DNA from: Panax quinquefolius | Taxonomy: Eukaryota; Streptophyta; Magnoliopsida; Apiales; Araliaceae | NCBI GenBank assembly: GCA_020205615.1 | Contig: CM035167.1 | Coordinates: forward strand, 57,929,023 to 57,993,022 | DNA length: 64,000 bases | Reading direction: 5' to 3' | Part shown: piece after piece, positions 33,401 to 45,963 of the stretch | How the letters are laid out: each line of letters opens with the position of its first letter | Numbering within the stretch: position 1 is the first letter of the stretch | Notes under the pieces: model-generated | What the model was told of the DNA's origin: nothing | Seen by the model: the letters and a program-made list of their open reading frames with translations, nothing else | Database searches by the model: none | Program-made: the position numbers and the translations under genes

Positions 33401-33541
33401 GTAGATCTATGTGCTCGTACCCAGAGCGTCTTCGAGACCAGCCTTCTTCAACAGTGTCAAAATCTTGTAAAATTTGGGTTCAGCGGTTTTGAGCTCATCG
33501 AAGCATAGTCTGTAGCCGGAGACGGCGTTGGAGGCTGCCAT
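30423..33541 (-). pseudogene. Extra env-position ORF of SIRE-like element A (broken)
   Basis: The start ATG is at 33541-33539 (MAASNAVSGYRLCFDE...). A stop appears after about 48 codons, where copy B at 49889 stays open. Homologous protein then continues in shifting frames: about 33334-33020 (VNLALGF, MHHKKSPTVKGYKKKEFPQ, DIIGKCMCCKS), 33010-32687, and 32661-31984 with KKKKKNK and many Glu/Asp/Gln residues. A helix-rich middle (31920-31098) and a Gly/Arg tail (GGQGRGRGVQGGQGRGRGR, 30800-30740) follow. The N-terminal half resembles the putative plant transposon protein domain found in plant retroelement extra ORFs (inference from memory of the family, not searched). Its place, downstream of pol before the 3' LTR, is the env-like position of SIRE/Maximus elements, but no signal peptide or membrane segment is seen. 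Confidence 0.65.
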
Positions 33542-33813
33542 TTCTATTGTTGAAGGGAGTATGGTTGCTTGAGCTTTCTTTGGGGTTAGGGTTTCTGCTT
33601 GTAGAGAGAGAGAAGAAAGATAGGCCTTTTGAACTTTTGATTTCTAAAAGGTGTTTTCGAACTGTACTTGTAGTTTCCCTCTCTCCAATTTTGTTTAGTG
33701 GGGCAGGTGTCAACTTCTGCTTGGCTCTACGAATTTGACTGAGGAGGATTGTACTTATTTGCCCTTAGCTCCTTGAGCTAATGTGTCCTTAGGGAGGACT
33801 ACGATCGTTGAGG
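33542..33813 (-). other. Leader of extra ORF, element A
   Basis: Matches 49890-50160 of element B (GAGAGAGAGA tract, GGGACAGGTGTC-like block, and the GTCCTTAGG...GACTACGATC block at the gap edge). Ends at the assembly gap. Confidence 0.65.
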
Positions 33814-33913
33814 NNNNNNNNNNNNNNNNNNNNNNNNNNNNNNNNNNNNNNNNNNNNNNNNNNNNNNNNNNNNNNNNNNNNNNNNNNNNNNNNNNNNNNN
33901 NNNNNNNNNNNNN
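33814..33913. other. Assembly gap, 100 N
   Basis: Exactly 100 unknown bases, the usual placeholder for a gap of unknown length. Left is SIRE-like element A; right is the interior of a Tat/Ogre 3' region. Confidence 0.98.
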
Positions 33914-36870
33914 TGAGTATTTCTCTTGTCTTTTCCCTTCACGGGTTAAGAGTGTTTACTGATAGCAGATGTTTTGCCATTGTGTTGGCAGGTTTGGGCC
34001 TATGAGAGGCTTCCATGTTTGCGTCCTATGAGTGTGTTAGGCTTAGATACTTATCCACGAGGACGACGATGGCACCATTCTATTTTGCCAGAGGTCCCTC
34101 ATGTCGAGGGCTTCATTCATTCTTGTGTATGCGACTAGCTACTTAATGGTGGCGCCATTACATGGATTCCATACTCGGGGATCATTTGATCATCGGTTTT
34201 GAGGATGGACACCCTCTTTGGAGTAGAATATTTGATTTCCACCGGAGATTTCCTCTTTTCACCGATGGAGGTGGGAGCTCTATTTAGGAGAGCGTCTTAT
34301 TAGGAGCACCACAGGGAGATTCGTATCACCGATCTTGCCTCCTGTTAGGCGTCGTTCGCTTTATATCACGATCACCCGCCATTGATATTCCATTGTTGGG
34401 AGTTAGCGGTTTTGATTTATTTATCAGGGGTCCATATACTGGGAGATATTCCGGCGGTGGCTCCCTCGCACTATTGGGGCCCGATCCGTGCCACATAGTT
34501 TATGGGGACATGGTTCCGAGATCTTTGATGATGATGATTGGGTGGCTTGTGTCCGAAACTCAAACTCATCGACCCAGTTGATAGCTTGACCCGACGGTTG
34601 GATCGAGCACACATATTTATTCGGCATTTGGGAAGAGATCCAAGCAGAGCGGAGACATTTGTTCCTTCGGCTCGGTCTTGGCCCCTCGAACAACCCATTT
34701 GGTTTTGCCGACGCAGATCCTCCCTTTATAGGCACGACATCCTGTTGATAGAGATCCGGTGACTCGGGAGGAGTTACATCGGTGGAGCGAGATTGAGGAT
34801 GTGGACATCGAGACCCTGGTCTTCTTCTGATGTATATTCTCGTTATATCTTTTGATAGGCCTCTGTTAGATATTGGGTGGCTATTCCCCATTCTCGCTAT
34901 ATCTTTTGATAGGCCTCTGTTAGTAGTAGGGCGTCATGCCCCATTTTCATGTACTTGTAGCTGTATAGAGCTGATGTATTAGATGATGATATATTTAGGA
35001 ATGTATGCACCATTTTTCATTCCTTATATCATATTGCCATCCATTATCTATTATGCATGTATCATGTTATGCATATGTATGTATGTCCAGAGATATTCGG
35101 CATTGACCCCTGGATGGTCTTATGACACGGCCCACCTGAGATGTCTTCTTGACGATTAGTAGTATAGATCATACCCACCGTCGGAGGTGGCATTGGGTAT
35201 CGATCGTGATACGATAGCATGTCACCACCAAACGGGGTGGTTGTAGATCTGTTCTTTATGACATACCATGACCCTTTTGGTATTTCAGGTTCTGCTAGGA
35301 TTCATGGATGGGATGATAGAGCATTGGCTACACGATAGGCGGTATTTAGTTTTGGCACCCATGAGTTGACTCCTACTCTAGAGGAGGTATGCGGGTTGAC
35401 GATCTTGCCCTAGGCCAGACCTTGCGTACACATGGCTTTGGGAGACATGAGTAGGCGATTCATGACTCTCACGGGATTGAGTAGCGAGAGAGTGCGAGAT
35501 GAGTGACATCGCGCCATGTGATCTCTCGGCGTTTTACGTATGATGATTTGGTGCGGAGGATAGCTACTCACGACATTCGAGGATTTCACCGTGTCGGAGG
35601 ATCATTGGCGTTTGGCGAGTTGATGTACTAATGCTTTGTGTCTTGTCATACGTGTATATGCTTGATACATGGATGAGATAGACATAGGAGTTATCATGGT
35701 AGAGAGCTCTCGGGGAGGGTCGTACCATTGTACCCATGATCGTGGCGAGAGACCTACGATCGACATCCTCTGCGATACTTACCGTCGTGGTGTTTCTTTG
35801 GGAGTTCGGTCGTCTTTGTATGTGTGGTTTATGTCACACTTACGATCGGTTGGTACCCTTAGCAGACCACGGTATTGCTTCTCCCATGAGGTGGCTATGT
35901 CGTATTCCTTTCGACCATCGGTGTGTATAGATGCTCGATCTGGTCGCATTTTTTGGCGGATATCGAGAGATCCATTTAGCATATTCTTTGTGCTCGGGGC
36001 TTTGCTCACCATAAACTTCATTACTCATGCTCCGGGCATGGATTTCCTCCTTTAGGCGGCTTGAGGCGTGACGACTTATCATCCATTGGTAGTGATGTCG
36101 CGGTTGACCGGTTCGAGGATTTTCATCCTTTTGAGGCGCGCGGTCGGTTTCGACTTCTCGATACCTCTCGGTGAGGACCGATCTCGTGTATATGCTTCTT
36201 TGGGATCGGCGTGAGCTAAACTTTTTTCTGCCGATCGTCCGGTTATTCAGCGAGTACTCGCATGGATGGAGCGGAGGTTTTATCGGTGCGCGCGATATTT
36301 GCGATCTGGGAGATTGAGTTAGATGATGTAGAGCTATAGAGGACATTGATACCTACATCGAGGAGGATACCACATTGTTGGGTTGCCGACATTTCTTCCA
36401 GATTCTCCTAGTACCGATACTTTTGTGATCCGGCACTTTCGGCACGATATTTAGAGCGAGAGTCTTCATCGATGACCTTTGAGAGAGACCCAGATTGATC
36501 TATGATGTCATTGCTCTTGATGTGAGGGCCTTACACTATTAGAGAGAGGCGAGGCATTAGCTTCGTAGAGATGCCATTGTTGTTGAAGCGGGATGAGGCC
36601 GGTCGAGACGAGAGCGCGATGATAGTTGAGCGGGATAGTGCTATATCTCTGCCGGGATGTGGTTATCACGTAGATAATCTTGCTGCGAGGTCCACTTACC
36701 TGGTATGATCGCGAGATGAGTGCTTATATCGATGAGCATATGGTCATCATCGCGGATAGCTCTGATCTGTTGGGTCGTGTGGATATTCTTATCCAGGAGA
36801 CTACGACTTTACCTCCTTCATCGAGAGGATGCCATGTTGGTCTTGCTAGCTCGCATGTACCTGATTAAGT
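33914..36870 (+). pseudogene. Plant-mobile-domain-like ORF antisense to Tat/Ogre pol
   Basis: The plus strand just after the gap shows V-W-A-Y-E-R-L-P at 33988-34014, the tryptophan motif of plant mobile domain (aminotransferase-like) proteins. The segment VPRSLM after HIVYGDM (about 34490-34530) and AHIFIRHLG (34600-34630) resemble the later conserved blocks, where W/E/D...R.FG is usual. The frame is interrupted several times. The downstream part to 36870 has open stretches (35669-36055, 36680-36868) that I cannot assign. Antisense extra ORFs after pol are known in Tat-lineage elements; the PMD identity is my inference from motif spacing. Confidence 0.5.
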
Positions 36871-37425
36871 AGATGAGCTTGTATTTACTGCCTGAGACTA
36901 AACAGCCATTTTGTCATGTATACAGTTTCATTGTATATATATCAAACAACATTATATATGACGAGGAATATATTTTTGGATCACTTCCCTTTTAGATATG
37001 CCTTGCTATTTGCTTGATATTTTGCTTTTTTGCTTGGGCTTGTGATCTTGATGAATTACGAATTCTTCCTTGGTGGATGGACATTGAAATTGTCTCTGGA
37101 TAGTTAAGAATGGATCATTGATCTATGTATATCCTACCATCTTTGGTGTCTTGGGACTTGTTTTGAAATGGAAATGTGGAGAGGTGTGTGGCTTTCCTCT
37201 ACGAGATTAATACTTCCACGGATGGTGCCAAGATACTTCTATTTAGGAAGCTTAGTTAATTCCATCTCTTATGGATTGGTATTGCTCTTGATGCACGATA
37301 GCGACTTAGATGGTCGTAGAATCTCTATTTGGGAGGAGTTAGGGTAATTCCATCCCTTTGGTGCAAGCCAGAATGAAATGTAGTGGATTGAAGAGAATCC
37401 CAATACCGTGACAATGGTTTGTGTT
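36871..37425. other. Unassigned Tat/Ogre 3' sequence
   Basis: No gene seen; a candidate AT-rich 3' spacer of the plant-mobile-domain-like unit. Confidence 0.4.
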
Positions 37426-37434
37426 TTGGTAGGG

Positions 37435-37695
37435 GTGAGACCGCACCATGAATGGTTGCTACGTACTCTATTGAAGAGGAGATCGGTCTGCGTGGTTTCG
37501 AACACAGTGTAAGAGGTTCAACATTTATATATGGGCGACATGGTGTAGGAATGTTTTTGGTTGTTTTTGTGAGGAGAAGAGGGTAGAAATGTTTTTTTGT
37601 TGTTTTTTTTTTATTGCGGCCAGGGCCATATGAAATGGTTGCCTCGTACTCCTATTGAAGAGGAGATCGGTCGGCGTAGTTAAGCCCCTCGGCGA
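37435..37695. repeat. Degenerate ~185-bp direct repeat
   Basis: GAATGGTTGCTACGTACTCT with ATTGAAGAGGAGATCGGTC (37450-37490) recurs as AAATGGTTGCCTCGTACTCC with ATTGAAGAGGAGATCGGTC (37634-37675). The two copies are separated by GTTTTTGTGAGGAG-type filler. Confidence 0.75.
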
Positions 37696-38009
37696 GAAAG
37701 AAAAGCGTAATCCCATGTGCGGTCGAGTCAGTGCGGGGAGGAAAAGTTTAATCTGGGTTGAGGATAAGCTGCGGTGAGGAGAAGTTTGATCCCATGTATG
37801 GGTAGCTAAACTACGAATGCAAGAGGTTCAATCCGCGGTGGGATGACCTAAGTTGTATGGCCTTGAAGAAAGGAGAAAGCCAGTGGCTTGGCTTGAAAGA
37901 GTATGTTTCCACGAGGGGCAAAGTGTAGATAAGTTGTATGTGGTAAAGGGTTAAGAAGCAAGGAATGACTGGTGACACGATGATGATGCACCGGGGTGTT
38001 TCTTTGGTT

Positions 38010-39268
38010 ACTTGGACATAATCTGGTTTCACGGTGTCAGAGTTGATGAGTTGTGGAAATTCATCGTCGTCCATTTCTTGTAATCTGAGGCGCCTCTGTC
38101 GATACTTCTTTGACAATAAGCGGGCCTTCCAGTTAGGAAGCGAATTTTCCTTTGGCACGATCTTGGTTGTCGAGAATCTTCTTGAAACAAGTCGTGTTGT
38201 TTAAATTGCCGTAATGGCCGGACTTTTTGTTGTAGGATCTGGCGATCCTTTCTTGATATAGTGACCATGGAAGATAGCCGCGGTTACGCCTTTCGTCTAT
38301 CGAGACAATTGGTGATACATGTCTTGTACCCATTGGTTTTCATCCATTTGGCGTCGATCGACACTCTGAGAGATTCCATCTCAACTTCTATGGGGAACCT
38401 TTGCTTCCATCCCATAGGTTAAAGCGTGAGGGGTTGCCCGGTTGAAATGCGCATTGAAGTTACGTAGGCTAACAGAGTCGGAAGCAATAGGTCGGGCCAA
38501 TCTTTGTGGTTGGTGACATCTTTGCATAATCTTCTTGATATTTTTGTTAGCCGCTTCAACGACATCGTTTCATCTTGGACGATAGATGTGAGTTAAGATG
38601 TTTGATGTGGAATCTCTTGCATAATTCCTCCATCATTTTGTTGTTGAGGTTTTGGCATTATCGACACAATCACCTCGGTTGTCCATATCGACAAACGACA
38701 TTGTTTACGATGAAAGCAATGATGACTTCTTTAGTGACCACAGGGAAGGAGGCGCTTCTACCCACTTGGTGAAGTAGTCGATCATGGTGAAGATAAATCG
38801 GTGACCATTCTTGGCTTTAGGCTCGATGGGCCCCATAACGTCCATTCCCCACATTGAGAAGGGCGAAGGCGAACTTCATATTGTGGAGCTCCGTGGAGGC
38901 GTGTATAACATTCCCATGAATCGCAGCGATAGCATCTTCTGGGCGTGGTCGTTGCAATCGACTTTGAGAGATACCCGATAATGTCCCGTCTGAGGACTTT
39001 CTTGACAAGGAGGGGCCACTCATGTGGGGGCCACAGAGACTCCACCATGGATTTCATCCATAAGCCTCTGGGCTTGATCTTTGTCTAAACACACGAGGAG
39101 ACCCGATCCTGCATCTCTTTTGTAGAGCGCATCTCCACTCGGTAGAACTTCATAGCAAAATCGATGGATCGCCTTTTCTCGGTCGGGGCTCGCCTCGGTG
39201 GTGTAGATCCATCTCGAGATATTCCTTGATATCTTGATACCAAGGAGGTTGGATGGGAGGTAGCTCAT
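38010..39268 (-). pseudogene. Tat/Ogre integrase remnant
   Basis: Minus-strand blocks in shifting frames: a zinc-finger-preceding segment VLPSGDALYKRDAGSGLLVC with DQAQRLMDEIHGG (39170-39035), then the core start, whose conserved block spans the residues GPSSLKPRM (about 38840-38810). The C-terminal block runs 38333-38029, with QERIARSYNKK and, near the end, E-M-D-D-D-E-F-P-Q-L-I-N-S-D-T-V-K (about 38070-38020). Frequent one-base losses relative to the expected reading frame, often at CAG/CTG, make it non-functional. Confidence 0.75.
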
Positions 39269-41060
39269 CCGATACTTCTCAATGTAATTCCCATAAGTTG
39301 GGCCTTGTTAGAGAAATTGTGGCCTTAGCAGCAAGTGTTCCTTATCGATATCTCTCTGCGAATCGAGGAGGCCAAAGTTGCTAATCGTCCATGAAATCAT
39401 TCTATTACGAGGAATGTGTAGAAAGGAGATTTCTTGAACTCAAAGCCATCTTCAAAACTGCTTGATGGTAAAGGCGACAAATGTAGTTCCTTGGTTTGAT
39501 AGACTCGGTGGATTGTGCGATTACCAACTCACGAATCTCCAAGGACGATTAACGCAGCTTGATGCCCATTGAGCGGGCAAGTTTTAGCCCATGAGGCGAC
39601 CTTCATACTCGGTAGTATTGTTGGTCTTGACAAAGCTGTAATTTGGCGACAGCGGGATCTTTGCTCCCCGTGTCGAGATATTAGAATTGCTCGACTCGGA
39701 ACCTTCCATATTAACGACTCCATCAAAATACATCCTCCGTGATTGGCGCGTATCGTCTTGATGGTGTTCTTTGTCTTGTCATTACTCCTTCATCGGGAAA
39801 TATGTTTCCAAGGTTTGAAATCCCACGAAGGTGCGGCGGCGATTGATCTGCGATTCCTTGACCTTTGATGGACTTTTGAGTCACATATCGATGTCAAATT
39901 GTTGTAGGATCAAGCGCCGTCCAGACGGTAAACAATTGAACATGGGTTTGTTGAACACGTGCTTGAGAGGATCCACGGGGATATGAGATGGGTTGTGTGA
40001 CCATGTAGGTAATGATGTAACCTCATGGAAGCCCATGCTAAAAGCACAACCGTCTTCTCGATCGAGTGTACTTGTGTTCACTTCTTCTTGAAACCTTTTC
40101 TTTGAGGTAATAGATAGCTCGTTCTTGGCCACTATCGTCTTTCTGTCCCAGCATACAGCCCATGGCATTGTCACTTACGGACAGATACATGAATAGGGGA
40201 ACATCATCCCTGGGTGGTACCAAGACAGGAGCTTTGACTAGCTATTTCTTGATTGTAAGGAAGGCATTACGGCACTCATCATTCCATTTCATGGAGGAGT
40301 TCTTCCTTAATAACTTTGAAGATTGGCTCACGGGTTTCTTGTGAGTTGGGAGATAAACTTCTTGATGAAGTTGATCCTTCCCAAAAATCCCGTATTTTCC
40401 TTCTCTGTTTGAGGAATGGGCATTTACGTGATGGCTTGGATTTTGGCGGGATCCACTCAATCCCTTTGTGGTGACTAGAAATCCTAGCAACTTGCACGAT
40501 TTAACGCCAAAGGCGCGCCATAGTGGATTCAACTTCAAGTTGTACTTACATGACTGTTGAACAACTTTACGAGATGGTGTAGATGGTCATCCTCCTTAGG
40601 GACTTGACAATGATGTCATCCACGTAGATCTCAATCTCTTTATGCATTAAGTCGTGAAAAAGAGCCATCATAGCTCGTCGTTGATAGGTAGCTCAAGGCA
40701 TTGATGAGGCCGAATGACAACCGTCTATAGCAAAAAGTTCCCCGAGGAGTGATGAAAGCGGTCTTCTCACGATCTTCCTCGGCAACCATGATCGATGGTA
40801 CCCATAAAAGCAATCGATGAAAGGAGTACATGTAATCTGCTGCCTTGATGTTGTCGATGAGAATGTGGATAAATGGCACGGGAAAGGCATCTTTTAAGCA
40901 AACTTTATTCAAGTCCGATAATCCATAAACTCGCGCCCTTCCCTCCGGTTTTAGGTATGCAGGCACGATGTTGGATATCCATTCGGGATATGTAGACACC
41001 ATGATGATGATGCGACTTGAAATTGTTTCACAATTTCTTCTTTCACTTTAAACTCCACTC
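39269..41060 (-). pseudogene. Tat/Ogre reverse transcriptase and RNase H remnant
   Basis: The first reverse transcriptase block is at 41002-40640: PEWISNIVPAYLKPEGRARV, DLNKVCLKDAFPVPFIHIL and EDREKTAFITPRGTFCYRRL then SFGLINA. The second is at 40538-40242 (KSCKLLGFLVTTKG). RNase H starts near 40223 with PLFMYLSVSDNAMGCMLGQK and ERAIYYLKEKVS; the later RNase H1-like part is visible near 39580-39530. The YVDD-type block between 40640 and 40540 is frameshifted: DDIIVKSL-like residues can be read only in pieces around 40620-40600. Confidence 0.8.
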
Positions 41061-42479
41061 GGGTTTTGATCGCTTGAGTTTTTGCTTGGTAGCTTAAATC
41101 CTCTCTTTAATGGGAAGGCGATGAAGGACAATGTCGATTGGACAAACCCACCATGTCTTCATGAGACCATGCAAACACATCCACGAATTGGGTTAATAAG
41201 CGTAACCATGTCATTCCGTTGGTTTGGGGTAAGGTCGAACCAATCTGGATTAACTTAGGGCTTTCTAAGGTTAGAGATTGAAAGAAGTGGTTTGATCGAG
41301 GTTGGGTTTGGGTTTGTCTTTGACCCATTCTTGAATTTACGGAGGCACCTCAATGTCATCCACGGATATCCATCAAAGGCCGAATTCATCTCTACATCAA
41401 AAGTCTGATCCTTGTGTAGGAGAGCATCGTATCCATAAATCTGAGCACATCTAAATTTAGAGTCACGAAACAAAATATGCTTTCACTTAGTATATATGAA
41501 ATCGTTGATCATACACAATGTTAGCATATCTTGGCAAAATAAAGCGCTATCTTTGTGAAAAAATAAGCGATTATTGTATCTACTGAGGCGAAAAAAAATT
41601 TTGCTTGCTTTTACCCTTGTCGACCAAAGCGAGGAATGTTTTCCCAATTGGTAAGGGTAAAAGTCAAAGGTGGACCATGATGATGGAGGATTGTCATCAT
41701 CCTCTCTCATCCCGAATGATGGCCATTACGTCGAGGCGATCATCGTGCAGGGTGTATATCTGTTGGTATGTTCATTATGGACGATGATCGCGTGCAGACA
41801 TTATTCGGACAACGTTTTCCTTGATTCTCCACTCCTCTTCTTGATTGCGGGATGCGGAATAACGATTTTCTTTTCCTCCACCGGTTTGGCTTAGGAAATA
41901 ACATGGCCATGACATTGGTGGCACCTTCTTTGGAGGTTGTGCGGACTCGAGTTTGAAAGCGGCCCGACGCCATACATGGTTGAAGGCTGAAGGAATCTGT
42001 TGATGCTTATGAGGATTCTGTGACTAGAAATTTGGCGAGAATAGCCTAGTCCATTTGTTCCAACTTGCTTGGTTAATCAAATAAGTCTTGGATACCTGGC
42101 CGTCTTTACCCACCCTTGTCTGGCTTATGTCCCAGCGACATCATTTCTTGAGTGGTGACATCACCTCGGTAAAAATGTGGGGTTAGAGCGATGGTGCTCA
42201 AATAGCGTGGTATTGGGTGTTGCTTATTTCAAAGCATGAAAATTAAGCTGTTTCTACGTCTGCATTGGCATTGATGAGCGGAATGTCCCGTCTTTGAGGA
42301 ATCTACGGTTCGGCGTTGGCCGTGACCGGGCTATTGTTGATAATGTACTTGATTGTTGGTGAAGGGTGGAGGGCTACCCCACGCCATGTGGATCCATGGT
42401 CGTCCCAAGAGCGGGTTGTATCCGAATCTATCTTGAGCACATGGAAGGATCTGAGAATGTATGAGGGCCAATTTAGATT

Positions 42480-42760
42480 GGCGGCTCAATTACTCAATAG
42501 AGTTCTGGCGGGCTCCATCAAAAGCTTTGATGATAGTATGGCTACTCGAATTCGGTTGAGATTGATATTCATCTTCACCAAAGTGGCATATGGGCGATAT
42601 TGAGAGGAACCTCCATCTATTAATACTCCGACCACCGTATATCCAGGAGGATAAGATCCATGATGTCTGCAGCGGTTTGCAATGGCCGGTCCCTTGGGAT
42701 GGTATGTCATCATCGATGAAGGATATCACATTGTTGTTGAAAATGTGATCAACCATATGT
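42480..42760 (-). pseudogene. Tat/Ogre aspartic protease remnant
   Basis: A block typical of the pre-protease region (ISFIDDDIPSQGTGHCKPLQ) is followed by V-L-I-D-G-G-S-S about 42640-42615, where the active site D-x-G-S/T-S sits. Frameshifts lie before and after. The stretch 42760-43100 upstream (VPWNYGEGEGSTSHTTAAV) fits the gag-protease linker. Confidence 0.65.
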
Positions 42761-43299
42761 TGAAACTTTTACGTATCCCTGATGTCGGAGATGAAACTTC
42801 TTCTAGAACCTTTAACAAGACCTTAGGTGATTCTCGGAGGTTAGGACCAAGTCCAAAATTGATATTTGTGGTGGAGCTTCCTTGAAGCTTAAAACCACCA
42901 GAGGCTTCGTTATGACCCACGTAGCGGAGGAATTTTTCAATCTTCTCCATGGGTATTTTCCCCTTTGATTTGGTGGTGGGGTTCATCACCCGATGGGGAA
43001 TATATGATGGATTTTCCTTGACAACTGCGGCGGTGGTATGTGAGGTGGATCCTTCACCTTCTCCATAATTCCACGGAACCTTGCATGAAGCTAACAATAG
43101 GATATTGTGCTCTGCGTAGCAAGTTGATTGGCTCGGGGGGCGGCCACTTTCAAAGGATTGTTTCCTCCTTTGAAATTTGAATTATCGGTGTTGTGAGCAA
43201 AGTATTAATCCCTTCAACTTCCGGTAGATATAAGCGCTACCACACTTTTCCACTTAGTAGGGCTGCATTCTCACTTGCACGTAACACGGTGTCGTTATA

Positions 43300-45290
43300 T
43301 CACTGGCCTTGATACACCACTTGTCGATTAGATTTTGAATAAGGTGGCGGAGTGCCCAACATTCTTACGTCTTTGTGACCATGAGGCCCAGGAGTGGTAT
43401 TGACATACTCCATCGAGTTGTACCATCCCGAGCGGGGTTGATTGGAGGTAGAAGGGCGATCCTTCCTTCATTGATTAACATGTGAAGGATTTCCTCCGTG
43501 GGTTGGCCCAAATAGGTGAATTCCGTTTGTTGGCGAAATCCGGCGGACTTTGGCATTTGCTCTCTTCGTCACTTTGTCTTCCAAAGACATTTCATTTTTA
43601 AAAGTGATGAGGAATATTCATGACGATTGGTAGGAGGCGGCATGCTCTGGTGATTAATTAAGTCACTTGATCTTTGATAAGTCACCGATTCATGATTACT
43701 CGATTTGTTTGCGAGAGCTTTGATCTTTCGTTCCATTGTGAATTGGAACTTAGCATAATCCCATCTGTCATCACCAGTCTTTGATGGTGCAGGGGAATCA
43801 CGGTGAAGTTGGAACTCATCCTTTGCTCGATTAATCATGTTGACCTCTTCTTCTTTGTGTTGAGGAAGAGGGTTGTCTTGTACATGAAGTGATCGGGTTT
43901 GGTGACTCGATCTCTCCATTATCTATTAGGTCACGGATCTTGTGTTTGAAGGCCCAACAATCCACGAGTATCATGTCCGGTGCCCCCGCATGATAAGCAC
44001 ATTTCTAGCGACATTGAAACCCGTCCATTAGAAATTTGGTGGTGGAAGAAGATCGTAATTTTCTTACGTGTTGTCGAGAAGATTAAGAATGTTCTCGAGG
44101 TATCCCCTAAGGTGTAAACACTTTCGATGGCGTTTGACTTCTCCACCTTTTGATGCTTGGAGGGTTTGCGGTTGTCTTTGGAAAGGGAGTGTAGTTTCTC
44201 CTTTGAATGGGCATACTTTGATTGCCTTTTTGTCCTGTAGTATCGAAACATCTTCCTCTTTCTTTTATGGACCCTCAGGAAGTTGTTCCCATAATTTCCA
44301 GTTGGATGTGATCAAAACAACGACTTTGAGTGCGGCTAGGTCTTGAATCTTTCTGACTTCAATCTATTTCACCCGTCTCCCCATGTTTAACCATTTGAAA
44401 AATGGTTTGCGATGCTGCTAAAACTCTCTCATAGAAGGGCTTCTTGTATGTCTATGAATGTCATGACCATTTACGATTACGACATGGCGGGACTAACTTG
44501 GGCGACCAGGCGTCTCCACCTTTGAGCATACTCTCTGAAAGACTCGTTAAATTTGTTTCTTGATCTTGGTAATTTGATCTGGGATCGAGGAGCCCATTGA
44601 GTTTAAAAGCGTATTTGAGTGAGGAAGGCATGTGCTAGCTCTTCCCATTTATGGATTTTGGAGTTGTCTAATCTTGTGTACCACGAGCGGGCTTCTCAGT
44701 TAGACTCTTTTGGAACAATTGCATTACGAGTTTTCATCCTCTGCATAGGATCCCGGTTCTCGATAAAGACTTTTAAATGTGTATAAGGATCCCCCAACCC
44801 GTCATATTTTTTCAAAGTCGGGAGTTTTAAATTTTTACGGATAGTGAACACGGAAAAATACATAGATCGACATATGAAACACTCCGTGTGTTCCAATTCC
44901 TTTGATAGCGAAGAAGGGTCTCTTCCATTTGGAGGACTTTCTTTTTGATGTCACCATTATGCGGATCTCGATTGGAATGGGCGACATCATGAGTTTTGTT
45001 GGTTAAGTATCCAATTGTGGCTCTGGTATGGTAATGATAGGAATTCCTCCTTGTGTGGAGGAGCTCGGGTATGTCTGGTATTTTTAACCTGTGTGGTAGG
45101 TGTGTAATTCTTTTAATAGAAACGACCAAATCATAATCTGTTTGCTTAACCCGTCGAATTCTTTGCGAAAAGCTGGATTAAGTTCGATCTGGTCGGATGA
45201 TGACATGATTATTTGTGAGCTGTTGCCTTTTTGGACTTTAATGGGGTAGTAGGTCCGATTGATTCCTACTGAAAAGGCTGGCATAGTTTA
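43300..45290 (-). pseudogene. Tat/Ogre gag remnant
   Basis: The gag core is recognisable at 44896-44696: LPTLKKYDGLGDPYTHLKVF. A C-terminal block CLSCGGTGHDTRGLLGLQTQ (about 44010-43940) matches the region before the protease that contains a single Cys/His-rich finger in this lineage. Intervening sequence is in all three frames. The 5' start is not resolved (candidate ATG near 45284). Confidence 0.65.
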
Positions 45291-45943
45291 GTCCTTAGGG
45301 AAGGTGTATAATGACATCTTGTGATGATGTGTCCATTTTAGGAATTTTATCCTGCAAAGCGGGTGTCATTTGTTTGGAGCATGTATGGAGATTACATATT
45401 TCTCATTATATGGATATATATGGAATGAAATTACAAATAATTGTGTTTACAAGTAATTAACATGAGAGCATGAAGAGACTTTCCTTCGTTTGGGTTTATC
45501 GGTGACCTATCTTAGGTTACTCTCGCGGCTTTTTGGCATGAAGGTTCCCCAATCATCCATGATCTACTAGGCGGGAAGTTAATCCGGTCTTTCAAGCTGG
45601 AAGCGAATTTGGGTGGTGCCTTTCACGAGCCTCGGAGAATTAGTCTTCTCACGAGTCCGATAATCAAACAAGCGGGATAGCCTCTGGTGGAGGGACCACA
45701 CAACATACATTCACATACATCGTCTCTCACCGTATGAAATGATGACATGTGCGAAGCACTAATATCATAATGATTTATAGTCTGAAGCACTAACATCATC
45801 TGCCTGAGATATGATCTGAAGCACTAAGCTCAAACAAGACATGCATTAAATACACATTCATCGAATGTAAATGCAACATCCACACACAAGCATATAACGG
45901 TTTTGAAAAGATTGTAGTAGCGGCTTAAGTCCTCTTCTTTGGA
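45291..45943 (-). other. Tat/Ogre leader between primer-binding site and gag
   Basis: Non-coding. It contains three GAAGCACTAA words at about 45735-45830 (GCGAAGCACTAATATCAT, CTGAAGCACTAACATCAT, CTGAAGCACTAAGCTC) spaced about 40 bases apart. Confidence 0.5.
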
Positions 45944-45963
45944 GTCCCAGTGATGTCGCCACA
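45944..45963 (-). promoter_or_regulatory. Tat/Ogre primer-binding site
   Basis: The minus strand reads TGTGGCGACATCACTGGGAC. TGGCGAC...CTGGG is the expected pattern beside Ogre 5' LTRs (tRNA-Arg type). It sits just inside the inferred 5' LTR. Confidence 0.65.

Noticed and set aside
35669..36346. Overlapping open frames on both strands (128 and 168 codons)
   Set aside because: Neither shows a recognised domain; composition and position suggest chance frames in the Tat/Ogre 3' region.
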